Positions 25,154 through 35,155 of a stretch of DNA of 64,000 bases are shown here, in pieces; positions within the stretch are counted from its first letter, which is position 1, and each line of letters starts with the position of its first letter. This DNA comes from Streptomyces zaomyceticus. Lineage in GTDB: Bacteria; Actinomycetota; Actinomycetes; Streptomycetales; Streptomycetaceae. A model generated the notes under the pieces. That model was not told the origin of the DNA. It made no database searches and saw nothing but the letters and a program-made list of their open reading frames with translations. Location of the stretch: contig NZ_BNBZ01000005.1 of NCBI RefSeq assembly GCF_014656215.1, positions 186,001-250,000 of the forward strand. The letters run 5' to 3'. The position numbers and the translations under genes were made by a program.

Positions 25154-26494
25154 ATGCTGACACCATCTGAGCGCGCCGAGCGGGGCAGGGCGGCCCGTAA
25201 GCGCGTCCCCCGCTCCTCCCACGGCCGCTGGATACCCAGCTCCCAGCGGCCCGACCCGGTCGGCGTGCTGGAACGCCAGTCCGAGGGCCGGGTGCCCGAA
25301 CTCGTACCACTCCGGTACGGCCGGATGGCCGTGTCCCCCTTCGCCTTCTTCCGCGGCGCCGCCGCCGTCATGGCCGCCGACCTCGCCGCCCAGCAGCACA
25401 CCGGCCTGACCGTCCAGCTCTGCGGCGACGCCCACCTCCTCAACTTCGGGGTCTACGCCTCACCCGAACGGACGCTTCTCTTCGATGTGAACGATTTCGA
25501 CGAGACGCTCCCCGGTCCCTTCGAATGGGACGTGAAAAGGCTCGCCGCCAGCGTCACCGTCGCGGCCCTCCAGAACGGCAGCACCAAGCCCAAGGCCCAC
25601 CGCGCGGCCCTGGTCGCCGCCGAGGCGTACCGGACGGCCGTGCGCCGCCTCGCGGGCCTCGGCGAACTGGCCGTCTGGTACGAGCGGATCGCCGCCGACG
25701 AGCTCGTCCCCCTCGTCCGCCGCGAGGACCGTGCCCGCTTCGTGAACCGGCTCGCCCGCGCCCGTCGCCGCACCAGCCTCCAGGCCTTCACCAAGCTCAC
25801 CGAGGCCGACGCGAGCGGAGCCCGCCACATCGTCGACGACCCGCCACTCCTCCAACGCGCCACCGACCTCGACCGGGTCACCCTCGGCAAGATCTTCAGC
25901 GACTACCGCAGCTCGCTCGCCGAGGAACGCCGGATCCTGCTCGACCGCTACCGCTTCCTCGACGCCGCCCGCAAGGTGGTCGGCGTCGGCAGTGTCGGCA
26001 CCCGCTGCTTCGTCCTCCTCCTCGAAGGCCGTGACGACACGGACCCGCTCATCCTCCAGATCAAGGAGGCCGGCCCGTCCGTCCTGGAGCCCTACCTGAC
26101 GCCGAGCGTGTACCCCCATCAGGGCCGCCGTGTCGTCTCGGGCCAGCGCCTCACGCAGGCGTCGAGCGACATCTTCCTCGGCTGGATGACCGGCCCCGAG
26201 CAGCGGCACTTCTACTGGCGCCAACTGCGCGACATGAAGGGCTCCGCGGAGGTGGAGTCCATGTCCCCGTCCCTGCTGCGGGACTACGCCCGGCTCTGCG
26301 GACGGGCACTGGCCCGCGCCCACGCCCGCTCCGGCGACCGGATCGCGATAGCGGCCTATCTCGGAGGTTCGGACGTCTTCGACCGGGCGATGGCCGACTT
26401 CGCCCTCGCCTACGCGCGACAGAACGCCGACGACTACGCGGCGCTCGGCGGCGCGATCGCCGCGGGAGTGGTCGCGGCGGCACCGGGAGCCTGA
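25154..26494 (+). CDS. DUF2252 family protein
   Basis: 446 aa. Typical DUF2252 features: MAVSPFAFFRGAAAVMAADLA, LCGDAHLLNFGVYASPERTLLFDVNDFDETLPGPFEWDVKRLAAS, and late SSDIFLGWM and RALARAHARSGD. The GDAHLxNFG and DFDE segments recall the catalytic and metal-binding loops of small-molecule kinases of aminoglycoside-phosphotransferase fold, so a kinase-like activity is possible. Function unproven. It starts 108 bp after the DasR-like box and is transcribed divergently from the GntR regulator. GTGAGG serves as ribosome site. Confidence 0.93.
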   Translation: MLTPSERAERGRAARKRVPRSSHGRWIPSSQRPDPVGVLERQSEGRVPELVPLRYGRMAVSPFAFFRGAAAVMAADLAAQQHTGLTVQLCGDAHLLNFGVYASPERTLLFDVNDFDETLPGPFEWDVKRLAASVTVAALQNGSTKPKAHRAALVAAEAYRTAVRRLAGLGELAVWYERIAADELVPLVRREDRARFVNRLARARRRTSLQAFTKLTEADASGARHIVDDPPLLQRATDLDRVTLGKIFSDYRSSLAEERRILLDRYRFLDAARKVVGVGSVGTRCFVLLLEGRDDTDPLILQIKEAGPSVLEPYLTPSVYPHQGRRVVSGQRLTQASSDIFLGWMTGPEQRHFYWRQLRDMKGSAEVESMSPSLLRDYARLCGRALARAHARSGDRIAIAAYLGGSDVFDRAMADFALAYARQNADDYAALGGAIAAGVVAAAPGA

Positions 26495-26561
26495 GCCGCC
26501 CCTGCCGGAGGCCGGACACCCGGCTCGATCCCTGGCGGGGGCCCGACGCCGGGCCCTCGCT

Positions 26562-26652
26562 CCCTGCCCGGGCCCTAAGACGGATCCGCCCCCTGCCCGG
26601 GACCCGAAGACGGACCCGCCCCCCTGCCCGGGACCCGAAGACGGACTCCGCC
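26562..26652. repeat. Tandem repeat, about 30 bp x 3
   Basis: Three copies of a unit CCCTGCCCGGGACCCGAAGA + CGGACCCGCC start at 26562, 26591 and 26622. The first is slightly diverged (GGGCCCTAAGACGGATCC). Each unit contains a CCCGGG core able to fold. It lies between the convergent DUF2252 and FAD-oxidoreductase genes, a likely termination zone. Confidence 0.8.
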
Positions 26653-26720
26653 CCCGCCGGCCCCCGGCCGGCCCCGAGCACGACGGCTCGGGCCCGACCG
26701 GGGCGGCGGCGCGGGGCTTG

Positions 26721-28112
26721 CTACGGTTCGCGCCGCAGCGGGGGTCCCGCCGGCGATTCGGCCGGGGGTCCGAACAGCACCGCCCGTGCCACCGGGGGCG
26801 CGAAGAGGCTCGTCAGCGGGGCGGTCAGGGTCAGGGCCGCACGGAACGACTCGCCCACGACCGGATCACCCGCGGCCCGCTGCTGGACCCGGCTCAGATA
26901 CCAGCCGACCGCCTTGTCCGCGGGACCCGTACGGGCCGCGTCCCCGGTCGCGCCCGGCATCTTCTTGTCGGCGCCCGCCGAGATGTCCCAGGCCTGCCGG
27001 GAGGCGTCGAGCAGTGCGCGCTGCACCGTGCGCGTGGTCGCGGTGCGCCGGGGATCGGCGAGCGCCTTGCGCAGGGCGACAGCGCTGAGCGCGGCGACGG
27101 CCATGCCCTGCCCGTAGATGGGGTTGAACGCGCACAGCGCGTCGCCGGTGGCGAGGAAGCCGGCCGGGCGCCGGCCCGGACGGTCGTACCGGCGCCGGAT
27201 GTTCGCGGTCTTGCGGAAGCCGTACACCGGGGACACCGGCTCGGCCCGCGCCAGCCAGTCGCTGATCACCGGATGCGGCAGCCGCTTGGCGTACTCCTCG
27301 AACTCGCCCTCGTCGGTGGGCGGTTCGTCCCCGCGCAGCCCGGAGAGGGTCACGAGGTGGTGTCCGTCGCCGAGGGGCAGGACGACACCGCCGTACACCT
27401 GGGCGGGGTTGGGCACGATGTAGTAGCCGGTCGCGTCGGTGCCGGGGTCCTCGTCCGGCGCGCGGTAGACGCGGGTGCCGTATGCGAGACCGGTGTCGAG
27501 GGTCTCCTCGTGCGGGGCCTCCGCGCCGATGTCCGCCAGCCAGTCGGCGGACTTCGTGGACCGCCCGGAGGCGTCCACCACCAGATCGGCCGCGAGGGTA
27601 CGGGGCTGCTTGTCGGCCCCCGCACCGCGCTCACGCACCCGCACCCCACGCACCCGCGAGGAGTCACCCGTCAGGCCCACGGTCTCGGTGCCCTCGATCA
27701 GCTCGATCCGCGGGTCGGCGAGCACCCGCTGCCGCACCAGCCACTCCAGCTGGGGGCGTGCGCCGGTGAAGAAGCTGACGGTCGCGGGCGTACGGCGGTA
27801 CCACCGGCCGTTCTGCCACTGGACCATGTCCTCGGGGACGCCCACCTTGGGCGCGCCGAGCTCGGCCAGCTCGTCCATGAACCCGGGAAGCAGCTCGTCG
27901 AAGGCCTGCTGGCCACCCGCGATCAGCACGTGCAGATGCCGCCCCTGCGGGACACCCGGCCGCGCCTCCGGCCCCTCGGGAAGCCGGTCGCGCTCGACGA
28001 CCGTCACCTTCTCCGCGTGCTCGGCGAGCACCCGGGCCGCCAGCAGCCCGGCGAGACTTCCCCCGATGACCACCGCGTGACGTGTCGCGCGGTGCCCCAA
28101 GTCGTCGGCCAT
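26721..28112 (-). CDS. FAD-dependent oxidoreductase (aromatic hydroxylase / geranylgeranyl reductase-like)
   Basis: 463 aa from the ATG at 28112 (GAAAGGGCGGGT upstream). FAD motif AVVIGGSLAGLLAARVLAEHAEKVTVVERDRLP at residues ~13-45. A second conserved block DLVVDASGRSTKSADWL and the third FAD contact GFLATGDALCAFNPIYGQGMAVAALSAVAL (GD motif) are present. The family includes monooxygenases, prenyl reductases and halogenase relatives; the halogenase WxWxIP motif is not seen. A PadR regulator lies upstream on the same strand, suggesting induction by an aromatic or drug-like compound. Confidence 0.85.
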   Translation of the reverse strand: MADDLGHRATRHAVVIGGSLAGLLAARVLAEHAEKVTVVERDRLPEGPEARPGVPQGRHLHVLIAGGQQAFDELLPGFMDELAELGAPKVGVPEDMVQWQNGRWYRRTPATVSFFTGARPQLEWLVRQRVLADPRIELIEGTETVGLTGDSSRVRGVRVRERGAGADKQPRTLAADLVVDASGRSTKSADWLADIGAEAPHEETLDTGLAYGTRVYRAPDEDPGTDATGYYIVPNPAQVYGGVVLPLGDGHHLVTLSGLRGDEPPTDEGEFEEYAKRLPHPVISDWLARAEPVSPVYGFRKTANIRRRYDRPGRRPAGFLATGDALCAFNPIYGQGMAVAALSAVALRKALADPRRTATTRTVQRALLDASRQAWDISAGADKKMPGATGDAARTGPADKAVGWYLSRVQQRAAGDPVVGESFRAALTLTAPLTSLFAPPVARAVLFGPPAESPAGPPLRREP

Positions 28113-28227
28113 ACCCGCCCTTTCGTGTCGTGGATTCCGAACCACCCAGTATCCACTGCGCCGGGCGCCGGGCGGGGGTATCGCCGTACGGTTTCGGCCT
28201 CTCCGGGGCGATGTCACGCCCCGGACG

Positions 28228-28764
28228 TCACTCCGTTCCGAGTTCCGCCAGTGCGCCCGTCAGCCATTCCACCCAGAAGCGCTCCATCTCGATCCCGCCC
28301 CGCAGGACGAGATGGCGCAGCCGGTCGGGTTCGGAGTGGCGGCGGTCGGCCGGGAAGTCGCGGGACTCGATGGCCAGGTACTCGTCCAGCTGTTCCTGGT
28401 GCAGGGCGAGATGGCGGGACAGCTCGGCGCGGAGGCCGGTCGCGCCGACCACGGCGGCCGCCCGCATCCTCAGCAGCAGGGCGGCCCGCATCGGCTTGGG
28501 GTCCTCGGACCTGGCGACCCAGGTGCCCAGCTCGGCGCGGCCCGCGGGCAGCACCTCGTACTCCTTGCGCTGCCCCCGTACGGGCACCGGGGCGGGCAGG
28601 GCACGGATGTGCCCCGCCTGCTCCAGCTTGCCCAGCTCGCGGTAGATCTGCTGGTGCGTGGCCGACCAGAAGTAGCCGATCGACTTGTCGAAGCGGCGCG
28701 TCAGTTCGAGGCCGGAGGACGGCTTTTCGAGCAGCGCGGTGAGGATCGCGTGCGGGAGGGACAT
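28228..28764 (-). CDS. PadR family transcriptional regulator
   Basis: 178 aa starting MSLPHAILTALLEKPSSGLELTRRFDKSIGYFWSATHQQIYRELGKLEQAG, the PadR winged helix (residues ~1-75). A C-terminal coiled helix pair follows (LSRHLALHQEQLDEYLAIE). PadR proteins repress detoxification or phenolic-acid genes and are released by the compound. It lies 115 bp upstream of the FAD-oxidoreductase gene on the same strand, and 32 bp downstream of the FadH gene. Confidence 0.92.
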   Translation of the reverse strand: MSLPHAILTALLEKPSSGLELTRRFDKSIGYFWSATHQQIYRELGKLEQAGHIRALPAPVPVRGQRKEYEVLPAGRAELGTWVARSEDPKPMRAALLLRMRAAAVVGATGLRAELSRHLALHQEQLDEYLAIESRDFPADRRHSEPDRLRHLVLRGGIEMERFWVEWLTGALAELGTE

Positions 28765-28796
28765 GCACGCATCCTAGAAGTGGCCGGCCACGGCGA

Positions 28797-30842
<2,046 letters not shown>

Positions 30843-30866
30843 TCAGTTCTAAGGGACCCCCTCTGG

Positions 30867-30886
30867 TTCTGCAACTAGTTGCAGAA
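30867..30886. promoter_or_regulatory. 20-bp perfect palindrome upstream of fadH
   Basis: TTCTGCAACTAGTTGCAGAA is a perfect dyad 54 bp upstream of the FadH start. The size and TTGCAACTAGTTG-type core suit a MarR or TetR dimer. The neighbouring PadR is a less likely binder because it lies downstream. Confidence 0.7.
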
Positions 30887-30929
30887 GATTCGGGACGTGA
30901 TGTCTACTACTCGGTAGCAAAGGCTCGGC

Positions 30930-31811
30930 TCAGGACCCGGTGCGGGCGCTCGCCGCCCCCGTCCCGGTCCACGCGTCCAGGTCCTCCGGGGTACGCGGCT
31001 CCCTGGCGTCCGCGGTGAGCAGGCCGTGGGCGCGTAGCAGACGCGCCACCGTCGTACCCCAGGGACGGCGCAGCCGGGCCTCCTCCAGGAGCACGTCGTC
31101 CGCGAGGAGCTCCGCGACCGGACCGGTGCGCAGGCCCGAGGGCGCCAGAACCGCCGCCTCGTCCGCCCACCGGAGTGCCAGGTCCACGTCGTGCGTCGCC
31201 ATCAGCACGGTCGTACCCGCCTCCCGCAGCCGCTGGAGCGCGTCGAGCAGCCGCTCCTGCCCGTGCGGGTCGAGCCCCGCCGTCGGCTCGTCCATGATCA
31301 GGACCCGGGGCCGCATCGCCATCGCGCCGGCGATCGCCGCCCGCTTGCGCTGCCCGTACGACAGCAGATGCGTCGGACGGTCCGCGAGGGCCACGATGTC
31401 CAGCGCCTCCAGCGCCTCCCGCACCCGGAGCCGTACCTCCTCCTCCGGCAGCCCCAGGTTCATCGGACCGAACGACACGTCCTGACCGACCGACGCCGCG
31501 AACAGCTGGTCGTCCGGATCCTGCACCACCAGCTGCACGGTGGTCCGCAGGCGCGTCAACCCCTTCCGGTCGTACGCCACCTCCGCCCCGTCGAGGAGCA
31601 GCGACCCGCTCCCGCACCGCAGCCCGCCGCTGAGCAGCCGCAGCAGTGTCGTCTTCCCACTGCCGTTCCGACCGAGCAGCGCGACCGCCCGGCCCTCCGC
31701 CACGGCGAAGTCCACACCCGAGAGGACCGCGGGCCCGTCCTCGTAGGCGAAGCCCGCGCCCACCAGTTCCACGACGGGGGCAGGACGGGGAGGAGGCGTC
31801 GTAGACGTCAC
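30930..31811 (-). CDS. cbiO: Cobalt ECF transporter ATPase CbiO
   Basis: 293 aa; the GTG at 31811 overlaps the CbiQ stop by 4 bases. Walker A LLGRNGSGKTTLLRLL (residues ~45-60), Q-loop VQDPDDQLFAASVGQDVSFGPMNLGL typical of ECF ATPases, signature LSYGQRKRAAIAGA, Walker B VLIMDEPTAGLDP, and switch ATHDVDLAL. It powers cobalt uptake with CbiQ, CbiM and CbiN. It is the last gene of the riboswitch-controlled operon. Confidence 0.94.
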   Translation of the reverse strand: MTSTTPPPRPAPVVELVGAGFAYEDGPAVLSGVDFAVAEGRAVALLGRNGSGKTTLLRLLSGGLRCGSGSLLLDGAEVAYDRKGLTRLRTTVQLVVQDPDDQLFAASVGQDVSFGPMNLGLPEEEVRLRVREALEALDIVALADRPTHLLSYGQRKRAAIAGAMAMRPRVLIMDEPTAGLDPHGQERLLDALQRLREAGTTVLMATHDVDLALRWADEAAVLAPSGLRTGPVAELLADDVLLEEARLRRPWGTTVARLLRAHGLLTADAREPRTPEDLDAWTGTGAASARTGS

Positions 31812-32557
31812 GGAAGAGACCTTTCCAGTACGAGAGTGAGGGCGACGAGCCCCGCGAGCAGCGCGGCCGACACGGCGAGGAACCGGCGGGAGACCGCCGA
31901 CACGGGAACCAGGACCCGCAGCGTCCCGTCGTACCCCCGGCCCGCGAGCCCCGAGTGCAGCCGCTGCGCCCGGTCGAAGGCCCGCACGAACGTGGTCGCG
32001 CCGAGGCCGGCGAGCGAACGCCAGGTCGCGGCCCGTGAGGTGTGCCCGAGCCGTGCCGCCTGGGCCTGCCGGATCTTGGACAGCGAGTCGAGCAGCAGGA
32101 AGATGATCCGGTACATCACGAGTGCCACGTCCACCACCGGCGCCGGCACCCCGGCCCGGACGAGCCGGGGCAGGACGTCCGACACCGGCGTGGTGAAGGC
32201 GAAGAGGAGCACTCCGAGCGACGCCGACGCCGTCCGCAGCAGCAGCTCGCCCGCCTGCGCCGGACCGCCCGGCGCGAGTGCCACGACCCCCCGGGCGCCG
32301 CCCACCTCGAAGAGCAGGGGAATCGCCCCCGTGACACAGAAGCCGAGCGGGATCCGGAACGCCCGCCACAGTGCCCGGCCCGGCACACCCGCCGGCCCGA
32401 GCAGGACCGTGAGCGTCGCCGCCGCCACGAGGACCGCACCGGGCCAGGGCGGCAGGCTCACCGCGCACAACGTGAGACCGAAGCCGAGCAGCGCCTTCTC
32501 GGCGGGATGGCGGCGGCGCCAGCGACTGCTGTGCGCCGCCGCGTCGATCGGCAGCAT
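31808..32557 (-). CDS. cbiQ: Cobalt ECF transporter T component CbiQ
   Basis: 249 aa, about five membrane helices. The family couples through Ala-Arg-Gly motifs: SKIRQAQAARLGH and QRLHSGLAGRGYDG (A-x-x-x-R-G type) are present at residues ~155 and ~200. It ends in GTGA shared with CbiO; CbiN ends 6 bp upstream. It links the ATPase to the substrate-binding CbiM. Confidence 0.92.
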   Translation of the reverse strand: MLPIDAAAHSSRWRRRHPAEKALLGFGLTLCAVSLPPWPGAVLVAAATLTVLLGPAGVPGRALWRAFRIPLGFCVTGAIPLLFEVGGARGVVALAPGGPAQAGELLLRTASASLGVLLFAFTTPVSDVLPRLVRAGVPAPVVDVALVMYRIIFLLLDSLSKIRQAQAARLGHTSRAATWRSLAGLGATTFVRAFDRAQRLHSGLAGRGYDGTLRVLVPVSAVSRRFLAVSAALLAGLVALTLVLERSLP

Positions 32558-32563
32558 CGGCGG

Positions 32564-33004
32564 CTACGCGTCCTGCCCGTCGACGGACGCTCCGGCCCGG
32601 GACTCGGCGGTGCCGGTGCCGGTGCCGGTGCCGCTGTCCGCCTCGGCCGTGGCACCGCCGTCGCCCCCGCCCGCCACCGCGGACTTCGCCCCGGCGGCCT
32701 CCGCTCGGGCCGCCCCCTGCCGACGCCCGCGCCGCACCCCGAAGTAGTACGCGAGCACCCCGGCGCCGAGAGCCGCCTGGAGGGCGAACAGCGCGGACTC
32801 GATCTCCCCGGACGGCGGTTCGTACAGCGGGCTGAACCACGGTTCGTAGTCCGGCCGGAGCTCCGTGATCGCGGTCTCCGCCTCCGCGTCCGCCCCGGTG
32901 AACGGCTCTTCCTTGTGGTCTCCGAGACCCAGCGCGAGCGGCAGGACCGCCAGCGCGGCGACGATGAGCAGCAGCAGGGTGTTGATCTTCGCGTTCCGGC
33001 TCAT
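32564..33004 (-). CDS. cbiN: Cobalt transporter accessory protein CbiN, with repeat-encoded tail
   Basis: 146 aa with two membrane helices ([19 protein letters not shown], residues ~7-25; [19 protein letters not shown], ~70-88) flanking the [14 protein letters not shown]...[21 protein letters not shown] segment typical of CbiN. After the second helix is a cytosolic Ala/Gly tail with a GTGTGTGT run coded by a hexanucleotide repeat; standard CbiN ends near residue 100. The ATG at 33004 overlaps the CbiM stop by 4 bases. Confidence 0.9.
   Translation of the reverse strand: MSRNAKINTLLLLIVAALAVLPLALGLGDHKEEPFTGADAEAETAITELRPDYEPWFSPLYEPPSGEIESALFALQAALGAGVLAYYFGVRRGRRQGAARAEAAGAKSAVAGGGDGGATAEADSGTGTGTGTAESRAGASVDGQDA
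32609..32634. repeat. Hexanucleotide repeat in the cbiN tail
   Basis: Four to five GTGCCG units encode the Gly-Thr run of the CbiN tail. The unit is the same sequence type as that at the end of the FGGY kinase gene (19557-19600). Confidence 0.75.
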
Positions 33005-33702
33005 CGCGCGGCCGCCTCCTCGCGTCGCTCCGTCTTGTCGCGCCCGGCGAAGATGCCGAGCCGGGTCAGCTCTCCCTTGCTCGACTGGGTCAGCAGCCGC
33101 ATCACGAGCACGGTGAGCAGGCCCTCGCTGACCGCCAGCGGAATCTGCGTCACGGCGAAGATCCCGCCGAACTTGGCGAGCGCGCCGGGAATGCCGCTCC
33201 CCGGATCCGGGAAGGCGAGCGCCAGCTGCACACTGGTCACGCAGTACGTGGACAGGTCGGCGACAAAGGCGCCGAAGAAGACGGCGACCATCAGCGGCGC
33301 GCCGAAGCGGCGGAACAGCCGATACGCCCCGTACCCCGCCCAGGGCCCGACGATCGCCATCGAGAAGGCGTTCGCGCCGAGCGTGGTCAGCCCGCCGTGG
33401 GCGAGCAGCAGGGCCTGGAAGAGCAGGGTGATCGTGCCCAGGACCGCCATGATCGGCGGCCGGAACAGGATCGCGCCCAGCCCCGTCCCGGTGGGATGGG
33501 AGCAACTGCCGGTCACGGAAGGCAGCTTGAGCGCCGACAGGACGAACGTGAAGGCGCCGGAGGCGCCGAGCAACAGAGTGGACTCAGGATTCGACCGCAC
33601 CTCGCGGGTCAGCGCGCGGACCCCGTGGACGACGAACGGCGCGGACGCGACGCCCCAGGCGGCGGCGTGCACAGGGGGTAGATACCCCTCGGCTATATGC
33701 AT
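33001..33702 (-). CDS. cbiM: Cobalt transporter substrate-binding membrane component CbiM
   Basis: 233 aa starting [10 protein letters not shown]. The His at position 2 forms the N-terminal metal-binding site typical of CbiM/NikM, which fixes the ATG at 33702 as the start. The second metal His lies in [13 protein letters not shown] (residue ~70). About six to seven membrane helices. First gene of the cbiMNQO operon, behind a cobalamin riboswitch: high cobalamin should shut the operon down. Confidence 0.95.
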   Translation of the reverse strand: MHIAEGYLPPVHAAAWGVASAPFVVHGVRALTREVRSNPESTLLLGASGAFTFVLSALKLPSVTGSCSHPTGTGLGAILFRPPIMAVLGTITLLFQALLLAHGGLTTLGANAFSMAIVGPWAGYGAYRLFRRFGAPLMVAVFFGAFVADLSTYCVTSVQLALAFPDPGSGIPGALAKFGGIFAVTQIPLAVSEGLLTVLVMRLLTQSSKGELTRLGIFAGRDKTERREEAAAR

Positions 33703-33734
33703 GGTTGGGAGACCCTCTCCAGCACCTCGTGGAT

Positions 33735-33930
33735 GGACAACGCACCCTGGCCGGTCTCCTGGCTGACGGTCATGCGCCCGGACTCCGCCTTCCCACACCA
33801 CGGCGGTCTCCCGTCGTGGTCCAGTGGCTTCCCCGTGGGTGTCTCCCGCGGGGGTGGAGCCGGACCTCCCGATCACAGTGGCGAGGGCCGCACCGGTACT
33901 TCACCGGTTTCCCGTACACCAAGGCCCTGC
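33735..33930 (-). promoter_or_regulatory. Cobalamin riboswitch
   Basis: Read on the minus strand, the region has GAAACCGGTGAAGTACCGG, then GCCACTGTGA, a long stem-loop region with a GAAGCCACTGG copy, and a clear B12 box AGCCAGGAGACCGGCC (33749-33764). These are the conserved blocks of adenosylcobalamin riboswitches. It lies 30-40 bp upstream of cbiM. Boundaries are approximate. Confidence 0.92.
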
Positions 33931-34003
33931 GACATTAGTGCGTTGACCTGCTGGATCACAACACGGTCGCCACCCGGTGCGGCCCCGCGCTCACTGCGCG
34001 CAG

Positions 34004-34450
34004 TCACTCCTTGCGGTAGGCGTACGCCTCCGAGGCCGCCGCCGCCACGGCGTCGAGGTCGCCGCCCGCGCTCGCGGTGACCAGTGCGGCGACCGCGCCC
34101 TCGACGAACGGCGCGTCCACCAGTCGAGACGACTCGGGCAGGTCGTCGCCCTCGGCGAGCAAGGCCTTCACGGTGAGCACGGCGCTTCCCAGGTCCACGA
34201 GGATCGCGACTCCGGCACCCCGGTCGACGCCCTTCGCCGCCGCGCAGATCAGTTCGGAACTCGTCCCCAGCCCGCCGTCCGGGGTCCCGCCGGCCGGCAG
34301 GACCGGTGCGAGATCACCTCCTCCGGCAAGCCCCCGGGCCAGCTCGGCCACGGCCGTGGCGACGGCGGAGCTGTGCGAGACGAGCACGATGCCGACGGGC
34401 TGGGAGCCACCACCGTTCCCGGCCCCGGCACTCCCCGCCGCCCCGCTCAT
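34004..34450 (-). CDS. dhaM: Dihydroxyacetone kinase phosphotransfer subunit DhaM
   Basis: 148 aa, EIIA-Man-type fold. IVLVSHSSAVATAVAELARGL holds the phosphorylated His (residue ~26); ILVDLGSAVLTVKALL is conserved. Only the EIIA domain is present, so it must take phosphate from PTS HPr encoded elsewhere. The ATG at 34450 overlaps the DhaL stop by 4 bases. The first ~17 residues are a Gly/Ala tail. Confidence 0.92.
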   Translation of the reverse strand: MSGAAGSAGAGNGGGSQPVGIVLVSHSSAVATAVAELARGLAGGGDLAPVLPAGGTPDGGLGTSSELICAAAKGVDRGAGVAILVDLGSAVLTVKALLAEGDDLPESSRLVDAPFVEGAVAALVTASAGGDLDAVAAAASEAYAYRKE

Positions 34451-35094
34451 GACGCCCCCTCGGTTCGCCCGGCCTCGGCGAGCGCCGTCTCGTCCAGCGC
34501 GGCGAAGAGCAGCGCAGAGGACGTCGCCCCCGGATCCTGGTGCCCCACCGACCGCTCGCCCAGATAACTGGCCCTGCCCTTGCGGGCCCGCAGGGGTACG
34601 GTCGCGAGGGCGCCCTCCTCGGCGGCGGCGCGGGCCGCCGCGAACGACTCCCTCAGACCCTGCACGGCGGGGACCAGCGCGTCCAGCATCGTCTTGTCCC
34701 CCACCTGGGCGCCGCCCAGCTGCGCCACGGCGGCCACGCCGGAGCCGAGTGCCTCCGCCAACTGCTCCCGGGTCACCCGGTCGCCGTCGCCCAGCGTCTT
34801 TCCCGTACGGCGCAGAAGCGTGCCGTACAGCGGCCCCGACGCGCCGCCCACGGTGGAGATCAGCTGCCGCCCGGCGGAGGCCAGCACCGCGCCGGGCGTC
34901 GCCGGCGGTTCCTTGGCCAAGGTCTCGGTCACGGCGGCGAACCCCCGAGTGAGGTTGGCGCCGTGGTCGGCGTCGCCGATCGCCGAGTCCAGCTCGGTGA
35001 GGTGCTCGGCCTCACGGTCGACGGCCTCGGCCACCGCGGCCAGCCAGCGCACCAGGAAATCCGCGCCGAAGGTCCCTGTCATGTCGATCCCCAT
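34447..35094 (-). CDS. dhaL: Dihydroxyacetone kinase ADP-binding subunit DhaL
   Basis: 215 aa. AIGDADHGANLTRGF carries the Mg/ADP-binding Asp triad (GDADHG), and STVGGASGPLYGTLLRRTG the nucleotide loop. It passes phosphate from DhaM to dihydroxyacetone bound on DhaK. The ATG at 35094 and a second at 35082 (with GGGGAT 5 bases upstream) are both possible starts; the second gives 211 aa. Confidence 0.93.
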   Translation of the reverse strand: MGIDMTGTFGADFLVRWLAAVAEAVDREAEHLTELDSAIGDADHGANLTRGFAAVTETLAKEPPATPGAVLASAGRQLISTVGGASGPLYGTLLRRTGKTLGDGDRVTREQLAEALGSGVAAVAQLGGAQVGDKTMLDALVPAVQGLRESFAAARAAAEEGALATVPLRARKGRASYLGERSVGHQDPGATSSALLFAALDETALAEAGRTEGAS

Positions 35095-35155
35095 TCCCGT
35101 CCCACGTCCTCTGCCGAGTCCCGAGCCCTGTCCAGGTATCGCGTTCGTTCGCGTC

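Noticed and set aside
30930-32840. A 636-codon frame that would fuse CbiO to upstream sequence
   Set aside because: The N-terminal half is shadow of CbiQ and CbiN; the GTG at 31811 in the overlap begins the ATPase.
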